Assembly: GCA_029551395.1 (NCBI GenBank)
Contig: JAKPFN010000094.1
Location: 1-47,434, forward strand
Reading direction: 5' to 3'
Origin: Armatimonadota bacterium
Lineage (GTDB): Bacteria > Armatimonadota > UBA5829 > DTLH01
Length of the DNA: 47,434 nucleotides
Position 1 is the stretch's first letter, and each line of letters begins with the position of its first letter. Below the pieces are notes generated by a model. It did no database searches, was not told the DNA's origin, and worked only from the letters and a program-made list of their open reading frames with translations. The translations under genes and the position numbers were made by a program. Shown here in pieces: positions 1 to 8,847 of the stretch.

Positions 1-2
1 AT

Positions 3-965
3 CATCGTGCTGTATATGCCACAATCGATCTTCATCCCGTAGACCTTACGCCGCCTGTAGTGGTAATAACCTCTCCTGAACCAGGGGCTGAACTCAGTTC
101 AACAACCCATGTATCTGCAAATGTATCAGATGCATCAGGAATCATGCAGGTCCAGTTTTTTATAGACGATGTGCCAATCCAGACTGATACCACTGCACCG
201 TATGAATTCGATTGGAATCCCATGAGTTGGTCGGTAGGATACCATGTTATAACAGCAATAGCCACAGATGCTTCGAGTAACCGGTTAAAAGCGAAATCAT
301 CACCAGTAGTGGTATGGGTAGGACCGGATGGTTCCAGCCCTACCATTGCTGATGCTAAATCCCGCTTAAATGGAGAACTAGTCTCGGTAACAGGCCCGGT
401 AGTGACAGGTTCTTTTGGCAGCTACTTCTATATCGAGGAACCAGACCGATCATCTGGTATAAAAGTATCTATTATGAGCGGTTCAGCTCCGGCTGTTGGT
501 TCGGTTGTTGGTGTTGCTGGCAGTATAAACCTTCTCAACGGCGAAAGAGAAATCAGTGCAACAAGCATAAAATCTTATGGTACAGCGCCTGTGCCGAAGC
601 CAGTAGGTCTATCGAACATTTTATTAGGCGGTGGTTCTCTCAATGCAGCTACACCAGGCATTTACGGGGGCATTGGACTCAATAACATTGGTTTGCTGGT
701 CACTTGCTGGGGTAAAGTGACACAAGTAGTGCAGTCATCAGGAGCGTATTCGTACGTTTATATCGATGATGGCTCTGGCATAAGAGATGGTGCAGGCAGC
801 TACAAGGGGATAAGAGTCGATGTCCGTGGGCTAACTGGTTGGACTCCTCCTGCTGCGGGAAAATATATCAGAGTGACTGGAATTTCAAGTACCGCTGTGA
901 TAAATGGTCAGGTTCAGCGCCGGATCAAAGTCCGCAGTGCATCTGATATTCGTACAATCAATTGA
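3..965 (+). CDS. Secreted Ig-like / OB-fold protein, 5' truncated by window edge
   Basis: The reading frame is open from base 3, so the true start lies upstream; 320 residues are visible. Residues about 15-110 look like a bacterial Ig-like module (PPVVVITSPEPGAEL opening, then alternating hydrophobic strands and a VITAIATDASSN motif). Two OB-fold-like repeats follow, each with the pattern G-x-V-x-x-V-T-G and an aromatic YFYIEE or YVYIDD strand. Such modules occur in large exported or cell-surface proteins, often behind a catalytic or adhesive N-terminal domain that is not visible here. No catalytic motif is seen. An 11-bp interrupted hairpin follows the stop. Function is unknown beyond a probable extracellular role. 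Confidence 0.75.
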   Translation, partial: HRAVYATIDLHPVDLTPPVVVITSPEPGAELSSTTHVSANVSDASGIMQVQFFIDDVPIQTDTTAPYEFDWNPMSWSVGYHVITAIATDASSNRLKAKSSPVVVWVGPDGSSPTIADAKSRLNGELVSVTGPVVTGSFGSYFYIEEPDRSSGIKVSIMSGSAPAVGSVVGVAGSINLLNGEREISATSIKSYGTAPVPKPVGLSNILLGGGSLNAATPGIYGGIGLNNIGLLVTCWGKVTQVVQSSGAYSYVYIDDGSGIRDGAGSYKGIRVDVRGLTGWTPPAAGKYIRVTGISSTAVINGQVQRRIKVRSASDIRTIN

Positions 966-977
966 TTTGGTACAAAA

Positions 978-1024
978 AGCAGTAAGACTGGTATCTGGTA
1001 ATTTTATTTTTTGAGTCTTCTGCT
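978..1024 (+). terminator. Possible hairpin terminator after the Ig/OB protein
   Basis: AGCAG-t-AAGACT (978-989) pairs with AGTCTTCTGCT (1014-1024), giving 11 base pairs with one bulged base, 12 bases after the stop codon. The loop is T-rich but no U-tract follows the stem, so intrinsic termination is uncertain. Confidence 0.35.
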
Positions 1025-1085
1025 CTGTTGAACTAAGAATCGATACGCAATTATGGCAGCTTTTGGATGTTTGTAAACATTTATC

Positions 1086-1115
1086 TTGACAGTGGATTGC
1101 AACCGGACATACAAT
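1086..1115 (+). promoter_or_regulatory. Sigma70-type promoter of the pseudopilin-like gene
   Basis: A perfect -35 TTGACA (1086-1091) is separated by 18 bases from TACAAT (1110-1115). Its position shows that the in-frame TTG at 1086 is part of the promoter and not the start codon of the downstream gene. Confidence 0.65.
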
Positions 1116-1163
1116 GATTCACGCAGTTGGAGGTATCAGAATCGTGCTTTCAGGGGGAATAAA

Positions 1164-1910
1164 ATGGAGTTCTTCAGACCTAAACGCGATGGTCGAGGCT
1201 TCACATTAATCGAACTCCTCGTTGTCATCGCCATTATCGCTATTCTGGCTGCCATTCTGTTTCCAGTCCTCACAAAGGCCAGAAAACGTGCCAGAATGGC
1301 GTCATGTGCCTCTAACCTCAAGCAGCTTGCAATGGCTGTGTTCCAATACTCGGATGACTACTACGGTTGTCTGCCGCGTGTGTGGGTTGTGAACGATGCA
1401 GGAAGTGAAACCAGGTTATCAAGTGACGAAAAAGCAGTCACAAACAATATCTACCGCCAGTATAACCTTACATATCAGGCTCTCAGGCCTTATGTTAAAT
1501 CAGACAAGCTCTTTGATTGCAAGGAAACCTGTGACATTGAGGTTAGCTGGGTACGTGATGGCGCGAAGCCATACGAGATAGACTACTGGTTCAATGAATG
1601 CATGAACTACTGGTTCGAAGGAAATAGCCCGTCAGGTCTGAAAGCCAGAGTGCAGATAAAGCGATTGTCGCAGTGCACTTACCCCAAGCAGTTTTACATT
1701 GTCCGCGACAGGCACAGCACACACCACTTTGCAACTAACGATGAAGGTCAGAGCACCTGGGTTATGTTGATGGTCATGGCAGACGGACACTTGCCAAATA
1801 AGGTGCTTATTTATTCTGACAGAGACCGCAACAATATATTCAAGCCTTACCATTGGGATTTTCCGAATTGCCATCCAGGTGTGGATCCCTCGGCTCAGTC
1901 TGATTACTAA
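1164..1910 (+). CDS. Prepilin-like protein with class III N-terminal leader
   Basis: The 248-residue product starts with a short basic leader, then G12 | FTLIELLVV, the canonical prepilin peptidase site with Glu at +5, and a hydrophobic helix to about residue 35. The next block ([20 protein letters not shown]) is the signature of the abundant pseudopilin-like secreted proteins of Armatimonadota and Planctomycetes. The C-terminal part is aromatic-rich and has no recognised catalytic motif. The ATG at 1164 is chosen because CAGGGGG lies 7 bases upstream and because longer in-frame starts fall inside the promoter. The protein probably sits in the inner membrane or at the surface through a type II or IV machinery. 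Its substrate and role are unknown. Confidence 0.85.
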   Translation: MEFFRPKRDGRGFTLIELLVVIAIIAILAAILFPVLTKARKRARMASCASNLKQLAMAVFQYSDDYYGCLPRVWVVNDAGSETRLSSDEKAVTNNIYRQYNLTYQALRPYVKSDKLFDCKETCDIEVSWVRDGAKPYEIDYWFNECMNYWFEGNSPSGLKARVQIKRLSQCTYPKQFYIVRDRHSTHHFATNDEGQSTWVMLMVMADGHLPNKVLIYSDRDRNNIFKPYHWDFPNCHPGVDPSAQSDY

Positions 1911-1950
1911 CTGAAAAACTGAAACAGACCATTTGCGCGAGTTGTCCTAA

Positions 1951-1984
1951 GGGTGATAGAGTATGTTATGATACTCTATCACCC
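1951..1984. promoter_or_regulatory. 14-bp perfect palindrome overlapping a possible promoter
   Basis: GGGTGATAGAGTAT (1951-1964), a 6-base loop, and its exact complement (1971-1984) form a perfect inverted repeat. TTGTCC (1942-1947) and TATGAT (1967-1972), 19 bases apart, make a weak promoter whose -10 lies inside the repeat. It could be an operator for the nucleotidase gene at 2033 or a terminator hairpin for the upstream gene. No U-tract follows on the + strand. Confidence 0.5.
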
Positions 1985-2032
1985 ATACGCGTATTATTTA
2001 TGAAGCGTTAGAAAGGACCTTTTAAGTATCGC

Positions 2033-3580
2033 ATGGTGCGTCACACACTGCTTATTCTGTTCTTTTTTGCTTTGACTCTGCATTTCGCTGCCGCAGCAGA
2101 CTATGTTTTGATTACTTTGCTCCATACCAACGACCTTCATGGCGCAATCATGCCGGAAAACGCTCCAGGATTGGCAAAAGCGGCTGCTTTGGTCCGTGGA
2201 ATACGAACGGACATGCCCAACGTAATCCTTTTGGACGCCGGAGACATGTTTCATGGCACGTTAGAAGATTATCTAACGTTAGGGCAGGCGACCATAAGCG
2301 CCATGAACGCCGCAGGCTACAATGCTGCTGCCATTGGCAACCATGAGTTCGATTATGGTATTGACGTTACCAGAAGTGTTGTCAAATCAGCCTCTTTCCC
2401 GATGATTTCTGCTAATCTGAGAAACAAGACCACAGGTCAGAGTTGGGATAAAGTCACTCCGTATGTAATAATTAATGCCGGCGGTGTAAGAATCGGTATA
2501 CTTGGGCTTGCTTCATTGGAAACCATAAGCCTCCATTGGCCATCTGAGATTGAAGATGTCAGCGTTCTTGATCCGATATCAACGGCTAAACTTCTAATCC
2601 CAGAGTTAAGACAACAGGTAGATGTGGTTGTGGTCCTTTCTCATCTTGGATACAAGTTGGATAAGGAACTGGCGGCAGCCATACCCGGTATAGATTTTAT
2701 TGTCGGAGGGCATTCCCATACTACGCTTGATAAATGGGAATGGGTTGGAGATACACTCATCACGCAGGCCGGTGCCTTTGCTCGTTACCTTGGTAGAATC
2801 GATTTCATCGTTGCCATAGATGAAAGCGGCAGCAAAATAGCATCAGTTAACGGTAAAGATGGTAAGACTTGGAATGATCAGATCAATAAACCATTGGGAA
2901 AAACCTATCCAACATCTCCCTTGATACCTGTCGATGTTCAAACGCTGGATGATGAAGCTGTTGTTTCTGCCTACCTCCCATACCGCGAGTATGCGAATGC
3001 AGTGCTTGATGAAGTGATAGGTAAGGCTGTTGAGCCGGTTCCTAACTCTACGGTTGCTTCCAGCGAATCTCCCGCAGCAAATCTCGTAGCTGATGCCATT
3101 AAGATGGTAACAGAAGCAGATATTGCGCTTATAGATGTCCGTTCTGTAGACTCCGGCCTGTTACCTGGGCCAATCAGGCGAAGAGATGCCTACGATTTGA
3201 TGGGTGGTTATACCAGGCAGCGGTTGGTGACTGTCCAGGTTAAAGGAAGCGAGTTAATCAGTGGTTTAGCCGAACGATTGCTGAAAGACAACAAACTCAG
3301 GCTCCAAATATCTGGTGCAGAGATCACTTTTAATCAGATAAATGGCAGCAAAGCCAATATTGCCGCATTGACTATTGGAGGATATCCGATAGACGTTAAT
3401 AAAGAGTATACTGTGGCTGGGCAGGCATACGTGATTCAAGGTCTAATGGAAATCCATCCGAATCTAAAGGTTATTTCGGATGATTTTTCCACTACACGAG
3501 AAGCTATTTCCCAGTATATAGAATCTATCAAAACAGTTCGCTCTCCAGAAACAGGAAGAATCAAACCAATCGATCGGTAA
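2033..3580 (+). CDS. Secreted 5'-nucleotidase / metallophosphoesterase (UshA-like)
   Basis: A 515-residue two-domain enzyme that hydrolyses nucleotide phosphomonoesters outside the cytoplasm. An N-terminal signal peptide (residues 1-22, ending AAA) is followed by the calcineurin-like metallophosphatase motifs in order: HTNDLHG (31-37), DAGDMFHG, IGNHEFDYG, LSHLGY and GGHSHT, which carry the dimetal ligands. The second half matches the 5'-nucleotidase C-terminal substrate-binding domain (SPAANLVADA, then GGYTRQRLVTV near the recognition loop). Length fits the UshA/CpdB group. AAAGGA lies 15 bases before the ATG, a somewhat long spacing. It is the first gene of a rightward run ending in a sugar ABC importer, so nucleotide or nucleoside scavenging is plausible. 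The exact substrate cannot be told. Confidence 0.9.
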   Translation: MVRHTLLILFFFALTLHFAAAADYVLITLLHTNDLHGAIMPENAPGLAKAAALVRGIRTDMPNVILLDAGDMFHGTLEDYLTLGQATISAMNAAGYNAAAIGNHEFDYGIDVTRSVVKSASFPMISANLRNKTTGQSWDKVTPYVIINAGGVRIGILGLASLETISLHWPSEIEDVSVLDPISTAKLLIPELRQQVDVVVVLSHLGYKLDKELAAAIPGIDFIVGGHSHTTLDKWEWVGDTLITQAGAFARYLGRIDFIVAIDESGSKIASVNGKDGKTWNDQINKPLGKTYPTSPLIPVDVQTLDDEAVVSAYLPYREYANAVLDEVIGKAVEPVPNSTVASSESPAANLVADAIKMVTEADIALIDVRSVDSGLLPGPIRRRDAYDLMGGYTRQRLVTVQVKGSELISGLAERLLKDNKLRLQISGAEITFNQINGSKANIAALTIGGYPIDVNKEYTVAGQAYVIQGLMEIHPNLKVISDDFSTTREAISQYIESIKTVRSPETGRIKPIDR

Positions 3581-3622
3581 GCAGAATACCTTTTACTCAA
3601 AAGATGCCAGGTGGAAGCTTCT

Positions 3623-4960
3623 ATGAACGGCTGTACAGGCCAGAAGGCGATATTTAACTTCAGAAATGTTGTTCTATTCATCGTAATAATTGCTGTAGTT
3701 TTGATTGCTCCCGGCTGTGGGCGCGAATCAGCCAGCAAAAAGAACAAAGGTAAGGTTACGTTGACTCTTGCCTGCTGGGAAGGTCCTGAAGGACTCCAGG
3801 CGCTCAAAGTTTTGCTGGATCAGTATAAAGAAGAGCATCCAAATGTGGATATCGAGATACAGCAGGTCCCTGGGAGTCAGTATTATCAGCGGCTGAAGAT
3901 CCAGTTTGCCGGCGGTGTTGCTCCTGACATTATGCAGCTTGCCTACGATCAGCTTCCTTCGTTTGCCAGCAAGGGAACCATTGAGCCTCTTGACCGATTG
4001 ATAGAGCGTGACAAATTCCCGATAAATGACATGTTCCCACAAGTGCTGCCTGCTCTGAAGTATAAAGGCCAGTTCTACGGGCTACCTCGCGGCTGGACTA
4101 CTTTCGTGCTTTACTATAACAAAGATATGTTCCGTGAAGCCGGTGTGCCGTTCCCTCGAGAAGGTTGGACGTGGGATGACTTTCTTTATGCCTGCAGGAA
4201 GATCAGCAAAGACACTGATGGAGACGGGAAAATCGACCGTTTTGGCTGCGATGGCGGCGTTCAGTACGATGCAATAGCGCCTTGGGTCTGGCAAAACGGA
4301 GGCAGAGTGTTTACTCCAGACATGAGCCGCTGCCTGCTTAACAGCCCGGAAGCAATTGAAGCATTGCAATTCCTTCAAGACTGCCAGAAGAAGTATAAGG
4401 TTTTTCCATCCCCAATGCAGGCTCAGGACCTCGGAGGAGGAGGGGAGATGTTCAGAAGCGGCAGACAAGCGATGTTCATCCAGGGACGATGGGCTTGTCT
4501 TTCATTCCGCGATGCCGCCTATCCTGATGGCCGTAAGATTAACTGGGATGTTGCCCCGCTTCCTGGAAAAAAAGAAGAAGCCACCGTTCTGTTCGCTAAC
4601 TGCTATGTGCTTCGCAAGGATGGCCCGAATCTCGAGGAGGCATGGAAGCTGATGCAGTTTTTAACAGGCTACACAGGGCAGGCGCATCAGGCCAGGACTG
4701 GTCGAGATATGCCGTCACTTGTGTCTGTTGCTCAATCTCCTGATTTTATGGATCCGAATAATCCTCCTGAACATGATGAAGTGTTTTTGCAGGTTGCAGA
4801 ACATGCGCGTCCGCTTGAACTTGATGAAAATGCAGGCGCGTGGGGTGATATGCTGAACGGATACCTGATTAAGATCATGAGCGGTCAGATGACGGCAAAA
4901 GATGCTATGAATGAGGCAGTTCCTCAGATCAACAAGCTGCTTGCTAGAGGTAAAGAATGA
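3623..4960 (+). CDS. Sugar ABC transporter substrate-binding lipoprotein
   Basis: A family 1 extracellular solute-binding protein (UgpB/MalE type) that delivers a carbohydrate to the two permeases encoded next. Residues 14-31 are a hydrophobic export signal ending in APG-C32, a lipoprotein-like cleavage site. The mature part has the family features: LDQYKEEHPNVDIE, then QFAGGVAPDIMQL, the GLPRGWTTFVLYYNKDMF hinge and the FIQGRWAC region. Length (445 aa) is typical. The ATG at 3623 is chosen over the GTG at 3611 because AGGTGG lies 8 bases upstream of it. The stop overlaps the next start by 4 bases. No ATPase gene is nearby, so a shared MsmK-type ATPase elsewhere is likely. The sugar bound is unknown. 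Confidence 0.92.
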   Translation: MNGCTGQKAIFNFRNVVLFIVIIAVVLIAPGCGRESASKKNKGKVTLTLACWEGPEGLQALKVLLDQYKEEHPNVDIEIQQVPGSQYYQRLKIQFAGGVAPDIMQLAYDQLPSFASKGTIEPLDRLIERDKFPINDMFPQVLPALKYKGQFYGLPRGWTTFVLYYNKDMFREAGVPFPREGWTWDDFLYACRKISKDTDGDGKIDRFGCDGGVQYDAIAPWVWQNGGRVFTPDMSRCLLNSPEAIEALQFLQDCQKKYKVFPSPMQAQDLGGGGEMFRSGRQAMFIQGRWACLSFRDAAYPDGRKINWDVAPLPGKKEEATVLFANCYVLRKDGPNLEEAWKLMQFLTGYTGQAHQARTGRDMPSLVSVAQSPDFMDPNNPPEHDEVFLQVAEHARPLELDENAGAWGDMLNGYLIKIMSGQMTAKDAMNEAVPQINKLLARGKE

Positions 4961-5865
4961 AAAAGGTCAAGAAAAAGAGGCGGCTTTTAGGTCGAGATAC
5001 CCTCGCTGCTATAGGATTTTTATCTCCAAGCCTGGTAGGATTGGCTATTTTCGTCGTCGGGCCGATCATAGGTGCAGCAACGATAAGCTTGTTCGATTGG
5101 GAGATACTGACACCGCCTAAATTCGTTGGTTTCGCTAACTATGTGGCTATTTGGGATGAGTTAGCCAACGGTAAGGTACTGCGCCAGGTCTTCGCAAACA
5201 CGCTTTATTTCACAGCCGGCACGGTGCCGCTTGCAATGGCTGTATCGCTTGGTATCGCGCTTCTTCTGAACAGAAAGCTCTTCGGTGTTGCCGCGTTCAG
5301 AGTAATCTACTTCCTGCCGACTGTTACGAGCATCGTTGCCCTTTCCATAATCTGGAGATTGATGTATAACCCTGACTACGGCCTTATTAACCGTGCACTG
5401 GAGATGATCCACCTGCCAGGCCCAGGTTGGTTGGCTGATCCTCATTGGGCAATGCCTGCTATCATCATTATGAGCGTGTGGACTGGCATCGGGTATAACT
5501 CGATACTCTATCTTGCAGGTATGCAGGGGATTGCTTCCAGTTATTACGATGCTGCACAGGTTGATGGAGCCAATGCCTGGCAGCAGTTCAGGCATGTGAC
5601 TTGGCCGCTTCTTTCTCCGACGACACTTTTCATCTTCACAATGTCCATTATCTCTGGTTTCCAGGTGTTTACTCAGATTTTTATGATGACTAGCGGGAAG
5701 CCTACACCTGAAACTCAGGTTTATGTTTACCACATTTACTCGCAGGCATTCACCAGCTTTAGGATGGGATATGCGTCTGCTCTGGCGTGTGTTTTGTTCG
5801 TGATTATTCTTTCTATTACGCTCATCCAGCTTTCAATTACTAAGCGATGGGTGCATTACGGGTAG
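4957..5865 (+). CDS. Sugar ABC transporter permease, MalF/UgpA type
   Basis: An integral membrane permease of 302 residues with about six membrane helices after a basic N-terminus. The cytoplasmic coupling (EAA) loop is visible as AAQVDGANAWQQFRHVTWPL at about residues 200-220; it docks onto the ATPase. The start overlaps the stop of the binding-protein gene in an ATGA junction, indicating translational coupling, and GAGGT precedes it. It pairs with the following permease to form the channel. Family assignment is secure; the transported sugar is not known. Confidence 0.93.
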   Translation: MKKVKKKRRLLGRDTLAAIGFLSPSLVGLAIFVVGPIIGAATISLFDWEILTPPKFVGFANYVAIWDELANGKVLRQVFANTLYFTAGTVPLAMAVSLGIALLLNRKLFGVAAFRVIYFLPTVTSIVALSIIWRLMYNPDYGLINRALEMIHLPGPGWLADPHWAMPAIIIMSVWTGIGYNSILYLAGMQGIASSYYDAAQVDGANAWQQFRHVTWPLLSPTTLFIFTMSIISGFQVFTQIFMMTSGKPTPETQVYVYHIYSQAFTSFRMGYASALACVLFVIILSITLIQLSITKRWVHYG

Positions 5866-5869
5866 TGCG

Positions 5870-6700
5870 ATGAAAAAACGGCGGCTCTTTGGAGACATCT
5901 TTGCATATATCATACTCTGTGCGGTTGGCATTTCTATGCTGGTTCCGTTTTGTTGGATGATTATTACATCGCTTCGGGATAAGACTGAGTTCTTTAGAGA
6001 GATCACCGGGCTTCTTCCAACCGGACCGCATTGGAGCAACTACATTGACGCATGGACTACCATGCCTTTCGGCCGTTACTTTTTCAACAGTTTCTTTGTT
6101 GCTGTCGTCGTGACATTTGGGCAGATGATTACCTGTTCTTTTGCTGCGTATGCGTTTGCCAGATTGAAATTCAGAGGCAGGGAGCCGCTTTTCAAAGGTT
6201 ATCTGAGCACTATGATGATCCCGCAGCAGGTTACACTTATCCCGCTTTTCCTGCTGATGGTCAAGTTCCGCTGGCTGGACTCATATTACGCGCTGATCGT
6301 GCCGTTCCTGGTGAGCGCTTACGGCTGTTTCCTGCTCAAGCAGTTCTTCCTGACGATTCCCGAAGATCTTGAAGATGCAGCCAGAATCGACGGCGCGAGC
6401 CACTGGAGCATTTTCTGGAGAATCATATTGCCGCTTTCCAAACCCGCATTGGCTGCATTCGGCGTGTTCACCTTCCTCGCAAGTTGGAACAGTTTCATCT
6501 GGCCGTTGATTGTTATCAGCCGTCCGACGATGAAGACACTCCCCATCGGCTTGCAGGCGCTTCAGGGGTTCTATGGCGACGGCAACTGGGCTGTTCTGAT
6601 GGCTGGTTCAGTCATTGCTGCATTGCCGATGATTGTCATCTTCCTGTTCGCTCAACGATATTTCATAGAGGGAATCACCCTGACGGGGATTAAGGGATAA
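5870..6700 (+). CDS. Sugar ABC transporter permease, MalG/UgpE type
   Basis: The second channel subunit, 276 residues, begins 4 bases after the first permease. It has a basic start, a first helix at about residues 13-30, and the EAA loop AARIDGASHWSIFWRIILPL in the second half, followed by the usual short C-terminal helix and FAQRYFIEGITLTGIKG tail characteristic of this family. Together with the lipoprotein and the first permease it makes a carbohydrate importer of the CUT1 class that lacks a linked ATPase gene. Confidence 0.93.
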   Translation: MKKRRLFGDIFAYIILCAVGISMLVPFCWMIITSLRDKTEFFREITGLLPTGPHWSNYIDAWTTMPFGRYFFNSFFVAVVVTFGQMITCSFAAYAFARLKFRGREPLFKGYLSTMMIPQQVTLIPLFLLMVKFRWLDSYYALIVPFLVSAYGCFLLKQFFLTIPEDLEDAARIDGASHWSIFWRIILPLSKPALAAFGVFTFLASWNSFIWPLIVISRPTMKTLPIGLQALQGFYGDGNWAVLMAGSVIAALPMIVIFLFAQRYFIEGITLTGIKG

Positions 6701-6733
6701 ATACCTAATCCGACTATTCAGGAGGCATATACT

Positions 6734-7492
6734 TTGCTGGCTAAATACGAGCAGGTTTGTTATGAACTACTGCGCCCGGAGCAGGTGAAGGAACTTCGGG
6801 AGAAATGTCCGATCGTTTATATCGTCGCTGGCTCTCTTGAGTGGCATAGTTGGCAAAATCCGCTCGGGACTGATTCACTCAAAGCCCATGCCATCTGTTG
6901 TGAAGCCGCTCTGAAATACGGTGGAGTCGTGTTGCCGCCGTTTTACCAGGGGTTGACAGGTGTAGATAACTGGGGGCCGGATGGTTGGCGCGGTTATACC
7001 CAGGCTTTCAACGAGCATGCTATGTTTGAAGCTGCCATGCGAGGGATCGTTAAAGCAATGATCTATGGCCAATGGAAGGTCATCGTTGGCATTACCGGAC
7101 ATGATGTTCCAGATCAGATGGAACTGATGCAGAAAGCTATCGAGGAAGAAACACGGGGAACGGGTGCAGTGGGATTTGCAGCAATGGAAGGCACATTCCA
7201 CGATCCTGACGAAGAAATTCCGTATGCAATAGACCATGCCGCTGCCTGGGAAACCTCCTGCATGATGTATGCTTATCCTGAGAAGGTGGATATGGACGCA
7301 CTGAAGCGGCATATCGTTTCAAATGAGGATTGGCTGGAGATCTTTGCCCCCGATGGTTCAAGGAATCCCGAAGGTATTATGGGAGCAAACCCGCTGAAGT
7401 TCGCCACACCGGAGATGGGTCGCAAGATCATCGAAAGGATGGCTGATCAGATAGGATCAAGAGCTAGAAAGTTGCTGGAAGAAAACAGTTGA
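6734..7492 (+). CDS. Creatininase-family amidohydrolase
   Basis: A 252-residue member of the creatinine amidohydrolase / formamide hydrolase family, which uses a dimetal centre to cleave cyclic or linear amides. The family signature appears as GSLEWHSWQNPLGTD, with the Glu, His and Asp metal ligands, and a later GITGHDVPDQ carries another likely His ligand. The start is TTG, 8 bases after a perfect AGGAGG. It lies 33 bases after the importer permease and is probably in the same transcript, which hints that its substrate is related to what the importer brings in. The first ligand block reads EWHSW rather than the more usual EQHGP, so the substrate may differ from creatinine. Confidence 0.82.
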   Translation: MLAKYEQVCYELLRPEQVKELREKCPIVYIVAGSLEWHSWQNPLGTDSLKAHAICCEAALKYGGVVLPPFYQGLTGVDNWGPDGWRGYTQAFNEHAMFEAAMRGIVKAMIYGQWKVIVGITGHDVPDQMELMQKAIEEETRGTGAVGFAAMEGTFHDPDEEIPYAIDHAAAWETSCMMYAYPEKVDMDALKRHIVSNEDWLEIFAPDGSRNPEGIMGANPLKFATPEMGRKIIERMADQIGSRARKLLEENS

Positions 7493-7519
7493 TTGTTCTT
7501 ACCATTTCAATGGCGTAAG

Positions 7520-7560
7520 CTGTGCAGGATAGTCTAACTTTTCAGGCCAATCCTGCACAG
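7520..7560. terminator. Bidirectional hairpin between convergent genes
   Basis: CTGTGCAGGAT (7520-7530) and ATCCTGCACAG (7550-7560) form an 11-bp perfect stem with a 19-base loop. It fills the gap between the convergent creatininase-family and idi genes. No strong U-tract is present on either side. Confidence 0.55.
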
Positions 7561-8097
7561 TTAAGAGCGTTTCTCTCGATAAGCGGCGATTACTCTGTCC
7601 AGCACCTCGCGCAGCCAGTATGAGTATTTATCAGGGTTCTGCTTCAGATCTCTTTGAAGATCGTCCACATGAACCCACTCCCAGTCCTGAACTTCTGTTG
7701 GGTTCGGCTGTGGTGTAACATCACCGCAAAACCCTATGAATACATGATCATACTCGTGTTCTGTAAGTTCGCTGCTTACCGGCGAGTGGTAGACGAAAGA
7801 CAGGATATGCTCCAAAGGGCAATCGAAGCCCATTTCTTCCATCAGCCTTCGGTGGGCTGCTTCCTCCGTTGATTCTCCAGGGCGAGGATGGCTGCAGCAA
7901 GTGTTAGACCACAGCCCTCCGGAGTGATATTTGTCATCAGCCCTTTTTTGGAGAAGGAGATTGTCCTGGTTGTTGAAAATAAAAACTGAGAAAGCCCTGT
8001 GCAGCTTTCCTTCTCGATGAGCTGCGACTTTCTCAGCAACACCAATTTCCCTATCGTCCTGATCGACGAGCACTACCTGGTCTTGGTCATCATTCAT
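7561..8097 (-). CDS. idi: Isopentenyl-diphosphate delta-isomerase, type 1
   Basis: A 178-residue Nudix-fold enzyme that interconverts isopentenyl and dimethylallyl diphosphate, the C5 precursors of isoprenoids. Diagnostic parts are LHRAFSVFIFN, the active-site segment TCCSHPRPGE with the catalytic Cys, the Nudix-like helix EEAAHRRLMEEMGF, and YDHVFIG. Length is normal for bacterial type 1 enzymes. ATG at 8097 is preferred; a TTG one codon upstream is also in frame. It follows the ThuA-like gene with the stop and start almost adjoining, so the two are probably co-transcribed. The window also encodes IspE, so the organism probably makes these precursors by the MEP pathway, where Idi balances the two products. 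Confidence 0.93.
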   Translation of the reverse strand: MNDDQDQVVLVDQDDREIGVAEKVAAHREGKLHRAFSVFIFNNQDNLLLQKRADDKYHSGGLWSNTCCSHPRPGESTEEAAHRRLMEEMGFDCPLEHILSFVYHSPVSSELTEHEYDHVFIGFCGDVTPQPNPTEVQDWEWVHVDDLQRDLKQNPDKYSYWLREVLDRVIAAYREKRS

Positions 8098-8100
8098 CAA

Positions 8101-8751
8101 TTAAAGCTTACCTGCAGCCCACAGCATGCCGCGCGTGGTAATTGTCAGCGCTTCAGGAACACGCACATCTGCTGCTACATGGCCTAGTGAACTGTAAAAC
8201 ACACGCCCATGCCCGTACATTTTCTTCCAAACAACCGGCATTACGTGTCCGTCAATCCAGAATGCGTGCTCTCCAGTGAATGTGGTTGTCGCTAGAACCT
8301 CATTATTCGGATCGACGTGCATATAATACTGCTCTGAATGCATCTTGAAGTCCGAAATACCTGCAGTAATTGGGTCTTCGTCGTCGATTATGTTCACCAC
8401 ATAATCGATCACGCCGCCCGGATGAGCCACCCACTGGCCTCCTACCATAAACTGGAACTCAGTCTCATTGCGGAATGCATCGCCGATGCCTCCATGCACT
8501 CCGGCTATTCCGGTACCGTTCTTAACAGCCGCCAGCAGCGGGTTAAGCTGCTCAGGAGCTATCGTTCCCATAGTCCAAATAGGCACGATAAGGTCCAGAG
8601 CCTCGAGTTTGGCCTGGTCTCGGAAAGAATCGAGAGTGTCAGATATCTCGACATCAAAACCATTTTCCTGGAGTGCTCCTCCCAGGATTTCAGCGACCTG
8701 TTGGGGTTCATGGCCGTCCCAGCCTCCCCATACTATAAGTGCAGAACTCAT
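8101..8751 (-). CDS. ThuA-like glutamine-amidotransferase-fold protein
   Basis: A 216-residue protein of the ThuA / trehalose-utilisation fold. Visible features are [13 protein letters not shown] at the start, a [15 protein letters not shown] nucleophile-elbow-like segment lacking the amidotransferase Cys, [20 protein letters not shown], and the [12 protein letters not shown] block near the end, all typical of the family. Members are found in sugar-catabolism clusters and are usually cytoplasmic; the enzymatic activity is poorly defined. AGAGG lies 7 bases before the ATG. The preceding tldD-like gene ends 96 bases upstream on the same strand. Confidence 0.85.
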   Translation of the reverse strand: MSSALIVWGGWDGHEPQQVAEILGGALQENGFDVEISDTLDSFRDQAKLEALDLIVPIWTMGTIAPEQLNPLLAAVKNGTGIAGVHGGIGDAFRNETEFQFMVGGQWVAHPGGVIDYVVNIIDDEDPITAGISDFKMHSEQYYMHVDPNNEVLATTTFTGEHAFWIDGHVMPVVWKKMYGHGRVFYSSLGHVAADVRVPEALTITTRGMLWAAGKL

Positions 8752-8847
8752 ACAAAAACCTCTGGATTAGTAAAAAGTGTTAAGAGGAAAGTAAATGTTA
8801 ATCTTATCTACTTCCTTTATACAGATGGCAGTATTTGATTGGTTCCA

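Noticed and set aside
1086-1163. Longer version of the pilin-like protein starting at 1086
   Set aside because: The TTG there is part of the TTGACA promoter box. The ATG at 1164 has a good ribosome site and gives a normal prepilin leader.
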